A DNA stretch of 12,485 nt from Clostridia bacterium (lineage in GTDB: Bacteria > Bacillota > Clostridia > Christensenellales > Borkfalkiaceae): positions 1 to 12,485 of the forward strand of contig JAGCLN010000188.1 of assembly GCA_017646945.1 (NCBI GenBank), written 5' to 3'. Shown here piece after piece: positions 1-7,323 of this stretch (positions are counted from its first letter, which is position 1; each line of letters starts with the position of its first letter). Below the pieces are notes generated by a model. The model did not search any database and was not told the origin of the DNA. It worked only from the letters and a program-made list of their open reading frames with translations. The translations under genes and the position numbers were made by a program.

Positions 1-1985
1 CGTTCAAGGATATGGCGCTTACAGTTCTTCCCTTCCTTATCGATATTTCAAAGAAGAAAAACGGGGTTGACAAAAAGTCGCTTATTTTAGTAGCAACTTC
101 GGGCGATACCGGTGGCGCAGCGCTTTCAAGTTTTATAAAGAGCGGTAAGTTTGATACGGTCGTTTTATATCCCGATGGTGGCGTTAGTGAAATTCAAGAA
201 AAGCAAATGCTTTATTATACCGACGATAGAACTAAGGCTTTCGCCGTTAAAGGCAACTTTGACGATTGCCAAACTTTCGTTAAAGAAATCTTCTCTCGCT
301 ATAATAAGAAAGACGTGCTTTTATCTTCTGCAAACTCGATAAATATCGGCAGGCTTATTCCGCAAGTTATTTATTACGTTTACTCTTACGCTCAAATGAG
401 AAAGAGCGGTAAACTTAAAGAAGGTGAAAAGTTTAACGTTTGCGTGCCTACTGGTAACTTTGGCGATATTTTCGCAGGGTTCTTAGCGCGTGAGATAGGC
501 GTTCCTATTGAAAGTTTCATTTGCGCGTCAAACAAGAATAACGTTTTAGCAGACTTTTTTAAGACGGGCGTTTACGATAAGAACCGTCAGTTCTATAAAT
601 CGAACTCACCCGCAATGGATATTTTAGTTTCTTCTAACCTTGAACGTTTAGTTTACCTTGCAACCGGTTGTGACGGCGCAAAGGTTACTAAGTATATGCA
701 AGATTTAAAGGAAACGGGTAGGTATGAAATTTCCGCTAATGAAAAAGAGTTTTTAAAAGACTTTACCGGCGCATACTCAACCGAAGAAGAAACAATCAAG
801 GCAATCGGAAAGTGCTATAAGGAACTTAAATACCTTATCGACCCGCACACCGCAGTTGCTTACGACGTATACAATAAGTTAGAAAAGAACGGGCTTAGAA
901 CACTTATAGTTTCTACTGCAAGCCCGTATAAATTCCCCTTTACCGTAGCAAAGGCTCTTGAACTTACCGAAAAGGAAAGCGAAGTAGAACTTATAAAAGA
1001 TATTTCCGCTTTTACCGGAGTTTCCGTTCCGTTTGGTATCAAGAAGCTTATGTACTCTAAAAAGCCTACCGTTTTAAAGACGAAAGAGCAAATTGAAAGT
1101 ATAGTAAACTACGAAAATTTAAAAGTTGAAATTTCCGTTCCCTGTTCTTCAGCAAACCTTGGCGTTGCTTTTGACGGCGCTGGTATAGCGTTCGGGCTTT
1201 ACAATACTTTTGGTTTTGAAGCGAGTGAAGAAGACGCGGTTGACGGTTTTGGTGGAAAGAGTTTTGAAAACAATCTCGTATTAAAGGCGTACAAAAAACT
1301 CTTTGAAGTTAGCGGTAAAGATTACGTTCCCGTAAAGATTACCCTTAAAAAGTGTTCGGTACCGTCTTCAAGCGGATTGGGTTCAAGCGCAACCTGTATA
1401 GTGGCGGGCGTTATGGCGGCTAACTATATGCTCAAAAACGCGTTTGACAAAAAGTACCTTTTATCCGTGATGACTATGATTGAAGGTCACCCTGATAATC
1501 TTGCGCCTGCATTTTTAGGCGGTTTAACTTTCTCTTACCTTAACGGTGAAGAAGTGGTTTCAAGAAAGGCAAACCTTTCTAAAAACCTTAAATTCTACGC
1601 GATAATTCCAAGCGCGAATATGTCAACCAAGAGCGCGAGAGAAATTTTGCCCGAAACTTGCGCGGTAAAAGACGCGGTTCACAACTTATCAAGAGCGCTC
1701 AATTTGGAATATGCGTTTGCAAGTGGTGACGTAAGACTTATAAAAGACGTGTTTGACGATAAACTTCATCAACCCTATCGTTTCCCCTTAATTAAAGGCG
1801 GTGAAGAAATCAAGCAAGCGCTTGAAGAAAACGGCTATGCGGTAGCGATAAGTGGCGCAGGTCCTTCACTCTTAGCGGTGGGAACGAAAGAAGGCGTTGA
1901 AAAGTTTATTCCCAAAAACGCAGGTGGCGTTAAGTGGAAAGTTAAATTCTTAAAAGTTTGTGATAAAGGAGCGATTCTCAGATGA
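1..1985 (+). CDS. thrC-thrB: Threonine synthase-homoserine kinase fusion protein (5' partial)
   Basis: Catalyses the last two steps of threonine synthesis: homoserine to O-phosphohomoserine (kinase half) and then to threonine (PLP-dependent synthase half). The reading frame is open at the left edge, and the first visible codons give FKDM, whose Lys (bases 6-8) is the PLP Schiff-base lysine; about 100 N-terminal residues are therefore off-window. Counting from the Met at base 12, the synthase half shows ATSGDTGGAA (28-37), SANSINIGR (106-114), PTGNFGDIFAG (146-156) and DPHTAV (277-282), ending near residue 350-365. The kinase half starts near residue 372 (base 1125) with the SSANLGVAFD signature. 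It continues with the GHMP ATP loop PSSSGLGSSA (451-460), EGHPDNLAPA (491-500) and SGAGPS (614-619). No stop codon or ribosome binding site separates the halves; the nearest in-frame ATG (base 1050) is inside the synthase tail and has no SD. Both halves keep their key motifs, so both activities are inferred. The stop overlaps the next start as ATGA. Confidence 0.93.
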   Translation, partial: FKDMALTVLPFLIDISKKKNGVDKKSLILVATSGDTGGAALSSFIKSGKFDTVVLYPDGGVSEIQEKQMLYYTDDRTKAFAVKGNFDDCQTFVKEIFSRYNKKDVLLSSANSINIGRLIPQVIYYVYSYAQMRKSGKLKEGEKFNVCVPTGNFGDIFAGFLAREIGVPIESFICASNKNNVLADFFKTGVYDKNRQFYKSNSPAMDILVSSNLERLVYLATGCDGAKVTKYMQDLKETGRYEISANEKEFLKDFTGAYSTEEETIKAIGKCYKELKYLIDPHTAVAYDVYNKLEKNGLRTLIVSTASPYKFPFTVAKALELTEKESEVELIKDISAFTGVSVPFGIKKLMYSKKPTVLKTKEQIESIVNYENLKVEISVPCSSANLGVAFDGAGIAFGLYNTFGFEASEEDAVDGFGGKSFENNLVLKAYKKLFEVSGKDYVPVKITLKKCSVPSSSGLGSSATCIVAGVMAANYMLKNAFDKKYLLSVMTMIEGHPDNLAPAFLGGLTFSYLNGEEVVSRKANLSKNLKFYAIIPSANMSTKSAREILPETCAVKDAVHNLSRALNLEYAFASGDVRLIKDVFDDKLHQPYRFPLIKGGEEIKQALEENGYAVAISGAGPSLLAVGTKEGVEKFIPKNAGGVKWKVKFLKVCDKGAILR

Positions 1986-2413
1986 AAGGGGATTTTTTGA
2001 TTATTCACAAAGACGTGATGCCTCCGTTTTTAGCAAAAGTTGTTAAAGCGGTAAGGCTTATCGAAGAAGAAAATAAATCGGTGAGCGATGCTTGTAAGAG
2101 TTTAGATATAAGCCGTTCAACGTTTTACAAGTACAAAGACAAAGTTTTTGAACTTAAAAGCGATTTTGGTAGAAAGGCGATATTATCGTTCAAAGTAGAA
2201 AACGCGATGGGCGTTTTATCCGATATTATCAACAATATCTCAAAATACAAAGGCAACATTTTAACTATTAACCAAGATATGCCTATTCACAATTTGGCGT
2301 ATATCTCGGTTATGATTGACGCAAAAGATATGAGTGTTTCAGTATACGAACTTATTGCGGAACTCAAAAAAATACAGAAAGTAAAAGACGTAAGCTTAGT
2401 GGCTTTTGAATAA
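1982..2413 (+). CDS. pheB: PheB-like HTH-ACT domain protein (UPF0735 family)
   Basis: A 143-residue cytosolic protein with a predicted N-terminal helix-turn-helix (about residues 17-57, containing VSDACKSLDISRSTFYKYKD) and a C-terminal ACT domain (about 68-140). The layout and the SRSTFYKY..VF core match, from memory, Bacillus subtilis PheB/YszB (about 147 residues, UPF0735), a family of uncertain function often linked to aromatic or aspartate-family amino acid genes. ACT domains usually bind small ligands such as amino acids, so a role as amino acid sensor is plausible; whether the HTH binds DNA is unproven. The start is an ATGA overlap with the upstream fusion gene, with AAAGGAG at 1965-1971 ten bases ahead. 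It sits between thrC-thrB and a hom gene that lacks most of its own ACT domain, so it could be an operon regulator or a trans-acting regulatory subunit. Both ideas are inference. Confidence 0.8.
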   Translation: MKGDFLIIHKDVMPPFLAKVVKAVRLIEEENKSVSDACKSLDISRSTFYKYKDKVFELKSDFGRKAILSFKVENAMGVLSDIINNISKYKGNILTINQDMPIHNLAYISVMIDAKDMSVSVYELIAELKKIQKVKDVSLVAFE

Positions 2414-2417
2414 GGAG
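2412..2417 (+). promoter_or_regulatory. Ribosome binding site of hom
   Basis: AAGGAG lies six bases before the ATG at 2424. It fixes the hom start there and argues against the in-frame TTG at 2406, which lies upstream of this site and inside the previous gene. The Rossmann strand MKVGILGCG begins exactly at 2424. Confidence 0.85.
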
Positions 2418-2423
2418 AGTGTA

Positions 2424-3500
2424 ATGAAAGTAGGAATTCTCGGTTGCGGAGTGATTGGCGGTGGCGTTTTAAACCTTATCGATAATCTTCCTGCAAGCGC
2501 AAATATTGAAGTGTTAAAAGTTTTTGACCTTCCTTCAAAGAAAGAAATGCTCGGCGCAAGATACTCAGATTCTATTGACGATATCTGTGAAAATAAGGAT
2601 ATTGACGTTGTTATCGAAGCGATGGGTGGCGATAAGTTCCCCTACGAATGTATCGTAAAAGCGCTTAAAAACAAAAAGAGCGTTGTAACTTCAAACAAGG
2701 AAACTGTAAGTTTGCATATTGAAGAGTTTTACGCCTTAGCAAAAGAAAACGGCGTTAAGTTTATGTGCGAAGCATCGGTTGGTGGTGGCATTCCGCTTAT
2801 TTGTTCGCTCATAGAATCGGTTAAAGTTGATAAAGTTGATAGAATTTTCGGTATTATCAACGGAACGACCAACTTCGTTTTAACCAAGATGGCAAAGGAA
2901 AATCTTTCTATGGAAGACGCGCTTGCCGAAGCAAGGCGTTTAGGTTTTGCGGAATTTGATGCGACTGCCGATATCGAAGGTCTTGACTTGACGAGAAAAA
3001 TTTGCATATTATCAAGTATTGCATACGGCGGTTACGTTCCGTATGGCGAAATTTATCACTACGGTATTTCTAAAGTTACCAAAGAAATTTTGGCTGACGT
3101 TAAGGAGAGGGGCTACATATTAAAATTTGTGGCAGAATCGCAAAGAACGGGTGAAAAGTCTGCAAAAGTCAGCGTTGAACCGTGTCTTATTACGGCGGAT
3201 AACCCCTTGTCTGCGGTATCTTACGAGTTTAACGCGGTGTATTACAACTGCGCGTCTAACGACCTTTTAGGTTTCTACGGCAAGGGCGCGGGAAGATACC
3301 CAACCGCAACGGCTATGGTGAGTGACGTTCGTAGGATTGCGGATGGTTCTAACAAGTATTACTATGAAAACAGCGGTGATTTTGAAGTGGATAACTTCTT
3401 AGCATCGTCTAAGTACTACGTTTACAAAAACGGTAAAAGCGAAATCGTTCAAGGCATTAAAAATGCAAGCGAATATGATTTCGTTGCGAGAATATTTTAA
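2424..3500 (+). CDS. hom: Homoserine dehydrogenase, short form with truncated regulatory domain
   Basis: Reduces aspartate semialdehyde to homoserine with NAD(P)H, the third step from aspartate to threonine and the branch point away from lysine. The 358 residues start with a Rossmann motif GCGVIGGG (7-14), followed by VTSNKE (88-93), the INGTTNFVLTKM segment (145-156), the catalytic D188...K192 pair in ADIEGLDLTRK, and KGAGRYPTATAMVSD near 287-301. Family members of the Bacillus type are about 430 residues with a C-terminal ACT domain. Here only about 50 residues follow the catalytic part. They include SSKYYVYKNG, which resembles the first strand of the usual Hom ACT domain (SRYYLRL-like), but the rest of the fold is missing. 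Feedback inhibition by threonine through its own ACT domain is therefore unlikely (inference). It lies 10 bp after pheB and 18 bp before asd. Confidence 0.93.
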   Translation: MKVGILGCGVIGGGVLNLIDNLPASANIEVLKVFDLPSKKEMLGARYSDSIDDICENKDIDVVIEAMGGDKFPYECIVKALKNKKSVVTSNKETVSLHIEEFYALAKENGVKFMCEASVGGGIPLICSLIESVKVDKVDRIFGIINGTTNFVLTKMAKENLSMEDALAEARRLGFAEFDATADIEGLDLTRKICILSSIAYGGYVPYGEIYHYGISKVTKEILADVKERGYILKFVAESQRTGEKSAKVSVEPCLITADNPLSAVSYEFNAVYYNCASNDLLGFYGKGAGRYPTATAMVSDVRRIADGSNKYYYENSGDFEVDNFLASSKYYVYKNGKSEIVQGIKNASEYDFVARIF

Positions 3501-3518
3501 TTAAATGGAGAGATTATT

Positions 3519-4514
3519 ATGAAAAATTACAAAGTAGCAGTAGTAGGCGCAACCGGTCTTGTTGGTTCAACCTTTTTAAAACTTTTATGGGAATATAAGT
3601 TCCCTATTGAAACTTTAACCTTATTCGCTTCTGAAAGAAGCGCAGGTAAAAAAGTTACTTTCGGCGATAAGGAATATACCGTTCAAAAACTTGAAAAGGG
3701 TTGTTTTGACGGTATTGAAATCGCGCTTTTCAGCGCAGGCGGTAGCGTAAGTCAAGAATGGGCGCCCGAAGCAGAAAAGAGCGGTGCGGTAGTTATTGAT
3801 AACTCAAGCGCTTGGCGTATGGTTAACGAATGCGCGTTAATCGTTCCCGAAATCAACCTTGACCACTTCGACAATGCAAGAAAAATCGTTGCTAACCCAA
3901 ATTGTAGCACAATTCAATCAGTTCTTCCTTTAAAGCCGCTTGATGAAAAGTTCGGTTTAAAGAGAGTAGTTTACACCACTTACCAAGCAGTTTCCGGTAG
4001 CGGTATGAAAGGTAAAAACGATTTAGCGAGAACTTTAGCAGGTGAAGAACCCGAATTCTATCCTTACAACATCGCTAAGACTTGCATCCCCCAAATCGAC
4101 TCTTTTACCGATAACGGTTATACCAAAGAAGAACTTAAAATGGTTAACGAAACGAGAAAAATTCTCGGCAAGCCCGACCTTAAAGTTGCTGCAACTTGCG
4201 TAAGAGTTCCCGTTATGAACGCTCACGCCGTATCAGTTATGGTAGAACTTGAAAAGCCTTTTACTTTAGATGAAATTAGAGATGCTTTTGCAGGTCAAGA
4301 CGGCATTAAGGTTTTAGACGACCCGCAAAATTCAATCTACCCCGTATCAACCGTTGCAAACGACAACGACCTTGTGTACGTTGGTAGAATTAGAAGAGAT
4401 TTATCTACCGATAACGGCGTTCTCTTCTACTGCGTAAGCGATAATATTAGAAAAGGTGCGGCAGCCAACGCTATCCAAATAGCAAAGGCGCTTATTAAGG
4501 CGGAAAAAATATGA
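3519..4514 (+). CDS. asd: Aspartate-semialdehyde dehydrogenase
   Basis: Reduces beta-aspartyl phosphate to aspartate semialdehyde with NADPH, the second step shared by threonine, methionine, lysine and diaminopimelate synthesis. The 331-residue protein has the usual family length. Visible are the N-terminal nucleotide loop VGATGLVGS (9-17), the catalytic Cys129 in NPNCSTIQ, Gln156 in TYQAVSGSG, and the active-site His236 in RVPVMNAHAVSV. The common G-H pair is A-H here, a small variation. The start has GGAGAG at 3507-3512, six bases before the ATG. The stop overlaps the lysC start as ATGA, implying translational coupling between the enzymes of the first two steps. Confidence 0.96.
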   Translation: MKNYKVAVVGATGLVGSTFLKLLWEYKFPIETLTLFASERSAGKKVTFGDKEYTVQKLEKGCFDGIEIALFSAGGSVSQEWAPEAEKSGAVVIDNSSAWRMVNECALIVPEINLDHFDNARKIVANPNCSTIQSVLPLKPLDEKFGLKRVVYTTYQAVSGSGMKGKNDLARTLAGEEPEFYPYNIAKTCIPQIDSFTDNGYTKEELKMVNETRKILGKPDLKVAATCVRVPVMNAHAVSVMVELEKPFTLDEIRDAFAGQDGIKVLDDPQNSIYPVSTVANDNDLVYVGRIRRDLSTDNGVLFYCVSDNIRKGAAANAIQIAKALIKAEKI

Positions 4515-5821
4515 TAACTGTTGTTAAATTTGGCGGTTCATCCGTTGCGTCAAGCGGTCAATTTGAAAAGGTTAAGAACATAGTTCTTAGTGATGCAAAA
4601 CGTAAGATTGTGGTAGTATCTGCGCCGGGTAAGAGATGCAAGGAAGATAACAAGATTACCGATATGTTATATCTTTTATCTTCTCACGTAAAATACGGCA
4701 TTGATGCAAGTGCGTTAGTGGCTACTATTTCTGAAAGATATGAAGAAATTAGAAGGGAATTAAACCTTGGTATCGATATCAAGCGCGAGTTTGAAATCAT
4801 TATGGAAAACGCAAAGAAAGGCGCGGGTGAAGAGTATATCGTATCCCGTGGTGAATACCTTTGCGCTAAGCTTATGGCGGCGTATCTTGGTTACAGTTTC
4901 GTAGATGCCGCAGAAGTCGTTAAGTTTAATTACGACGGTGTTTTAAACGAAGAAGAAACTGCCGAAGCGGTTAAGAGCAAGTTTGAAGAACTTGGCGCAA
5001 TCGTTGTTCCTGGTTTTTACGGTGCTTATCCGTCGGGCGAAGTTAAACTTTTCTCTCGCGGTGGTTCAGACGTTTCCGGTTCGCTTATGGCGATGAGCGT
5101 TAACGCTGAAAAATACGAAAACTGGACCGACGTTTCGGGTATGCTCGTAGCCGACCCCAAAATCGTTGATAGCCCCGCAAGAATTGAAGAAGTTACCTAC
5201 GACGAACTTCGCGAACTTTCTTACATGGGCGCAAGCGTTCTTCACGAAGAAAGCGTATTCCCCGTAAGAGAACTCAACATTCCCATTTACATTTTGAATA
5301 CTAATAAGCCGAGCGACCCCGGCACTAAGATTTGCAAAGAATCTAACAAGAACGATATGTTCGTAACGGGTATTGCGGGCAAAAAGAACTTTAAGGCGTT
5401 CACCGTAACTAAGAACGTAAACTCTGAAAAACTCACGGTAATTAGCGACGTTTTAGGCGTGTTTAAAAAGTTCGGCGTTAAGATTGAGCATATTCACACT
5501 TCCGTTGACTCGTTTACTATTTTAGTAAACGGTAAAGACGTTGATAAAAATATTTACGACGTTTTATCTGAATTAAGAAGTGTAAACGGCGTTGTTAAAA
5601 TTGATCTTGATAACGACTTGGCGCTCGTTGCGGTAGTTGGTAGAAATATGAGATTAAAACCCGGTATTTCCGCTAAGATTTTCTCTATCTTCGGCAAGAA
5701 CAATATCAACATTAAAACTATCGCTCAAGGAACTACTGAAATCAACATTATCGTAGGCGTACAAAATTCCGACTTTGAAAAGGCGATTAAGTCCGTTTAC
5801 GAAGAAGTTGTAAAAGCGTAA
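4511..5821 (+). CDS. lysC: Aspartate kinase with two C-terminal ACT domains
   Basis: Phosphorylates aspartate to beta-aspartyl phosphate, the committed first step of the aspartate family. At 436 residues it is a full-length monofunctional kinase, not fused to homoserine dehydrogenase. The kinase domain shows KFGGSS (6-11), SRGE (112-115), SRGGSD (182-187), WTDVSG (205-210) and YMGASVLHEESVFPV (238-252). Two ACT modules follow, roughly residues 295-360 (including KIEHIHTSVDSFTILV) and 368-434 (including GISAKIFSIFGKNNINIKTI). This arrangement supports allosteric control by lysine and/or threonine; the effector cannot be read from sequence alone. As hom is ACT-poor, LysC may be the main feedback point of this operon (inference). 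It is the last gene, ending ten bases before a terminator. Confidence 0.96.
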   Translation: MITVVKFGGSSVASSGQFEKVKNIVLSDAKRKIVVVSAPGKRCKEDNKITDMLYLLSSHVKYGIDASALVATISERYEEIRRELNLGIDIKREFEIIMENAKKGAGEEYIVSRGEYLCAKLMAAYLGYSFVDAAEVVKFNYDGVLNEEETAEAVKSKFEELGAIVVPGFYGAYPSGEVKLFSRGGSDVSGSLMAMSVNAEKYENWTDVSGMLVADPKIVDSPARIEEVTYDELRELSYMGASVLHEESVFPVRELNIPIYILNTNKPSDPGTKICKESNKNDMFVTGIAGKKNFKAFTVTKNVNSEKLTVISDVLGVFKKFGVKIEHIHTSVDSFTILVNGKDVDKNIYDVLSELRSVNGVVKIDLDNDLALVAVVGRNMRLKPGISAKIFSIFGKNNINIKTIAQGTTEINIIVGVQNSDFEKAIKSVYEEVVKA

Positions 5822-5825
5822 AATT

Positions 5826-5857
5826 AAAAAACTCGGCAGTTAAAAGCCGAGTTTTTT
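5826..5857 (+). terminator. Intrinsic terminator of the threonine operon
   Basis: A 7-bp stem ACTCGGC (5831-5837) pairs with GCCGAGT (5846-5852) around an 8-base loop. It can be lengthened by the flanking A-run (5826-5830) and T-run (to 5857), which also serves as U-tract. It starts a few bases after the lysC stop and marks the operon end; the A-run could support some termination in the opposite direction. Confidence 0.92.
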
Positions 5858-5929
5858 GTTTTGATGGCAAAAAAAGAGATAAAAAATGGTTTTATTATAT
5901 AAAAATCACATAAAAAGTGCAAAATCTTA

Positions 5930-5958
5930 TTGACTTAAACGCAGTTTACATTTATAAT
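5930..5958 (+). promoter_or_regulatory. Sigma-A-type promoter of secD-secF
   Basis: The -35 box TTGACT (5930-5935) and a perfect -10 box TATAAT (5953-5958) are separated by exactly 17 bases, in an A/T-rich stretch just after the lysC terminator. Transcription is expected to start near 5964-5967, giving a 5'UTR of about 60 bases before the secD ATG. Confidence 0.88.
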
Positions 5959-5976
5959 AATTAAGTGTATATATGT

Positions 5977-6000
5977 TAAAAGCGATTTTTTGCGCTTTTA
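5977..6000 (+). promoter_or_regulatory. Hairpin in the secD 5'UTR
   Basis: TAAAAGCG (5977-5984) is complementary to CGCTTTTA (5993-6000), an 8-bp stem with a T-rich 8-base loop. No T-run follows, so it does not look like a terminator. It lies downstream of the predicted transcription start and 17 bases before the ribosome binding site. It may affect mRNA stability or translation, or it may be chance in A/T-rich DNA. Confidence 0.45.
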
Positions 6001-6017
6001 TCTTGGCAAACCATAGT

Positions 6018-6022
6018 GGAGG
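6018..6022 (+). promoter_or_regulatory. Ribosome binding site of secD
   Basis: GGAGG lies five bases before the ATG at 6028. It overlaps the in-frame GTG at 6016, which makes that GTG part of the Shine-Dalgarno sequence and not the start. Confidence 0.85.
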
Positions 6023-6027
6023 ATTTC

Positions 6028-7323
6028 ATGGGTAAGATAAAATCAGGTATCATACTTGGAATAATCGTTCTTATCACCGCGTTACTTGCGGTGCTTGATT
6101 TCGCGTCCTTTAAAATTCCCGGTTACAAAAACGGCATAAAGGATTACAATTCAATAGGTAGTACGATTGGTCTTGGTATTGACCTTAAAGGCGGTTACGC
6201 TGCGGTGCTCACTCCTAAGTACAGCAACGACCAACAAGACGACATTGACGAACTTTTTGACGGCGCGGTTGATATTTTAAGAACCCGTCTTGACAATAAG
6301 GGCTACACCGAAGCGGTTATCACCGTTCAAGGCGTAGGTAACGATAGGGAAATTAGAATTGAAATTCCCGAAGTTGACGATGCGGATAGAATTTTAGAAG
6401 TTATCGGTTCTTCCGGTAGGCTTTCGTTCGTTGACTCTGCGAATACTGAATATTTAAACGGTGACGATATTAAAGATGCGTACGCTGGTTATGACGAAAA
6501 CGGTAAACCGGTAGTAGTTTTAGAGTTTACCACTCAAGGTACTTCAAAGTTCTCTTCTGCAACAGGTAAACTTAACGGTCAAACAATGTATATCAAACTT
6601 GGTGACGATATCGTATCTCAACCTACCGTTAACGAACAAATCACGAGCAACAGCGCTCAAATAACCGGTCTTGGTTCTTTTGATGAAGCGGAAACTATCG
6701 CGGCGGTTATTAAAGCGGGTAGACTTAACTTTGAGTTTGAAATCGGTTCGTCTAACAAGATAAGCGCAACCCTTGGTGAAAATGCGTTACCTGCAAGCGT
6801 ACTTGCGGGTGGTATCGGTTTATTGATTATCTTCGCGATTATGATTATCTTCTATCGTGGCATGGGTATTGCAGCGTCTTTGGCGCTTACTATTTACTCA
6901 GTTCTTTTAATCGTTCTTCTCGCGCTCGTTCCTTGGGTAGAACTCACCTTACCGGGTATTGCAGGTATTATTCTTTCAATCGGTATGGCGGTTGACGCGA
7001 ACGTTATTATCTTCGAAAGAATTAAAGAAGAGTTCGCCGCAGGTAAGACTGCAACTACCGCTATTAAAACGGGTTTCAAGAGAGCGTTCGTAACGATTTT
7101 CGACTCGAATATTACAACTATCTTAGCGTCAGTCGTTCTTTGGATTTTATGTCCCGGTTCGATTAAGGGCTTTGCGATAACACTTCTTATCGGTATTTTG
7201 TTATCAATGTTTACGGCAATAGTCGTTACAAGATTTATCGTTAAGTTGCTTTACAGCTTAGCAGGGGGAAAGACTTCCTTCTTTGCTCTTAGAAGAGAGG
7301 AGGTTGTATCAGATGAAGATTAA
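6028..7323 (+). CDS. secD: Protein translocase subunit SecD
   Basis: Membrane subunit that, with SecF, uses the proton gradient to pull preproteins out of SecYEG on the outer face of the membrane. The 431 residues show an N-terminal membrane segment (about 6-26), the conserved GLGIDLKGG (48-56), and an extracytoplasmic P1-type region with ILRTRLDNKGY (83-93). Five C-terminal membrane segments follow (about 256-276, 280-302, 308-328, 355-375, 383-403). The transmembrane motif GMAVDANVIIFERIKEE (319-335) keeps Asp323, the position implicated in proton transport in the family. The large periplasmic insert of E. coli SecD (about 615 residues) is absent, as is usual in Gram-positive bacteria. It heads a promoter-driven pair with secF, whose start lies within its last codons. 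No yajC is adjacent. Confidence 0.95.
   Translation: MGKIKSGIILGIIVLITALLAVLDFASFKIPGYKNGIKDYNSIGSTIGLGIDLKGGYAAVLTPKYSNDQQDDIDELFDGAVDILRTRLDNKGYTEAVITVQGVGNDREIRIEIPEVDDADRILEVIGSSGRLSFVDSANTEYLNGDDIKDAYAGYDENGKPVVVLEFTTQGTSKFSSATGKLNGQTMYIKLGDDIVSQPTVNEQITSNSAQITGLGSFDEAETIAAVIKAGRLNFEFEIGSSNKISATLGENALPASVLAGGIGLLIIFAIMIIFYRGMGIAASLALTIYSVLLIVLLALVPWVELTLPGIAGIILSIGMAVDANVIIFERIKEEFAAGKTATTAIKTGFKRAFVTIFDSNITTILASVVLWILCPGSIKGFAITLLIGILLSMFTAIVVTRFIVKLLYSLAGGKTSFFALRREEVVSDED
7298..7303 (+). promoter_or_regulatory. Ribosome binding site of secF
   Basis: A perfect AGGAGG inside the 3' end of secD, nine bases before the ATG at 7313. It selects that ATG over the in-frame TTG at 7283, which lies upstream of the site. 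Confidence 0.85.

Noticed and set aside
151..342. Small open frame on the + strand inside thrC
   Set aside because: Out of frame with a clear threonine synthase, no ribosome binding site, and no recognisable domain.
860..1042. Antisense open frame across the thrC-thrB junction
   Set aside because: Shadow of the fusion gene; no SD and low-complexity Ser-rich translation.
1050..1130. Possible separate start for thrB inside the fusion
   Set aside because: The only nearby in-frame ATG (1050) lacks an SD and lies within the synthase tail; the frame is continuous, so a single fusion is simpler.
2406..2423. TTG start adding six residues to hom
   Set aside because: It would sit upstream of the AAGGAG site; the ATG at 2424 has correct spacing and starts the Rossmann fold directly.
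2729..3007. Antisense frame within hom
   Set aside because: Opposite-strand shadow of a strongly supported gene, with no family features.
5858..5929. Possible riboswitch or small RNA between lysC and secD
   Set aside because: The stretch is plain A/T-rich DNA upstream of the promoter, with no stable paired structure beyond the terminator.
6016..6018. GTG start for secD
   Set aside because: The GTG overlaps the GGAGG ribosome binding site that serves the ATG at 6028.
7283..7312. TTG start for secF
   Set aside because: It precedes the AGGAGG site; the ATG at 7313 is correctly spaced and begins a typical SecF N-terminus.
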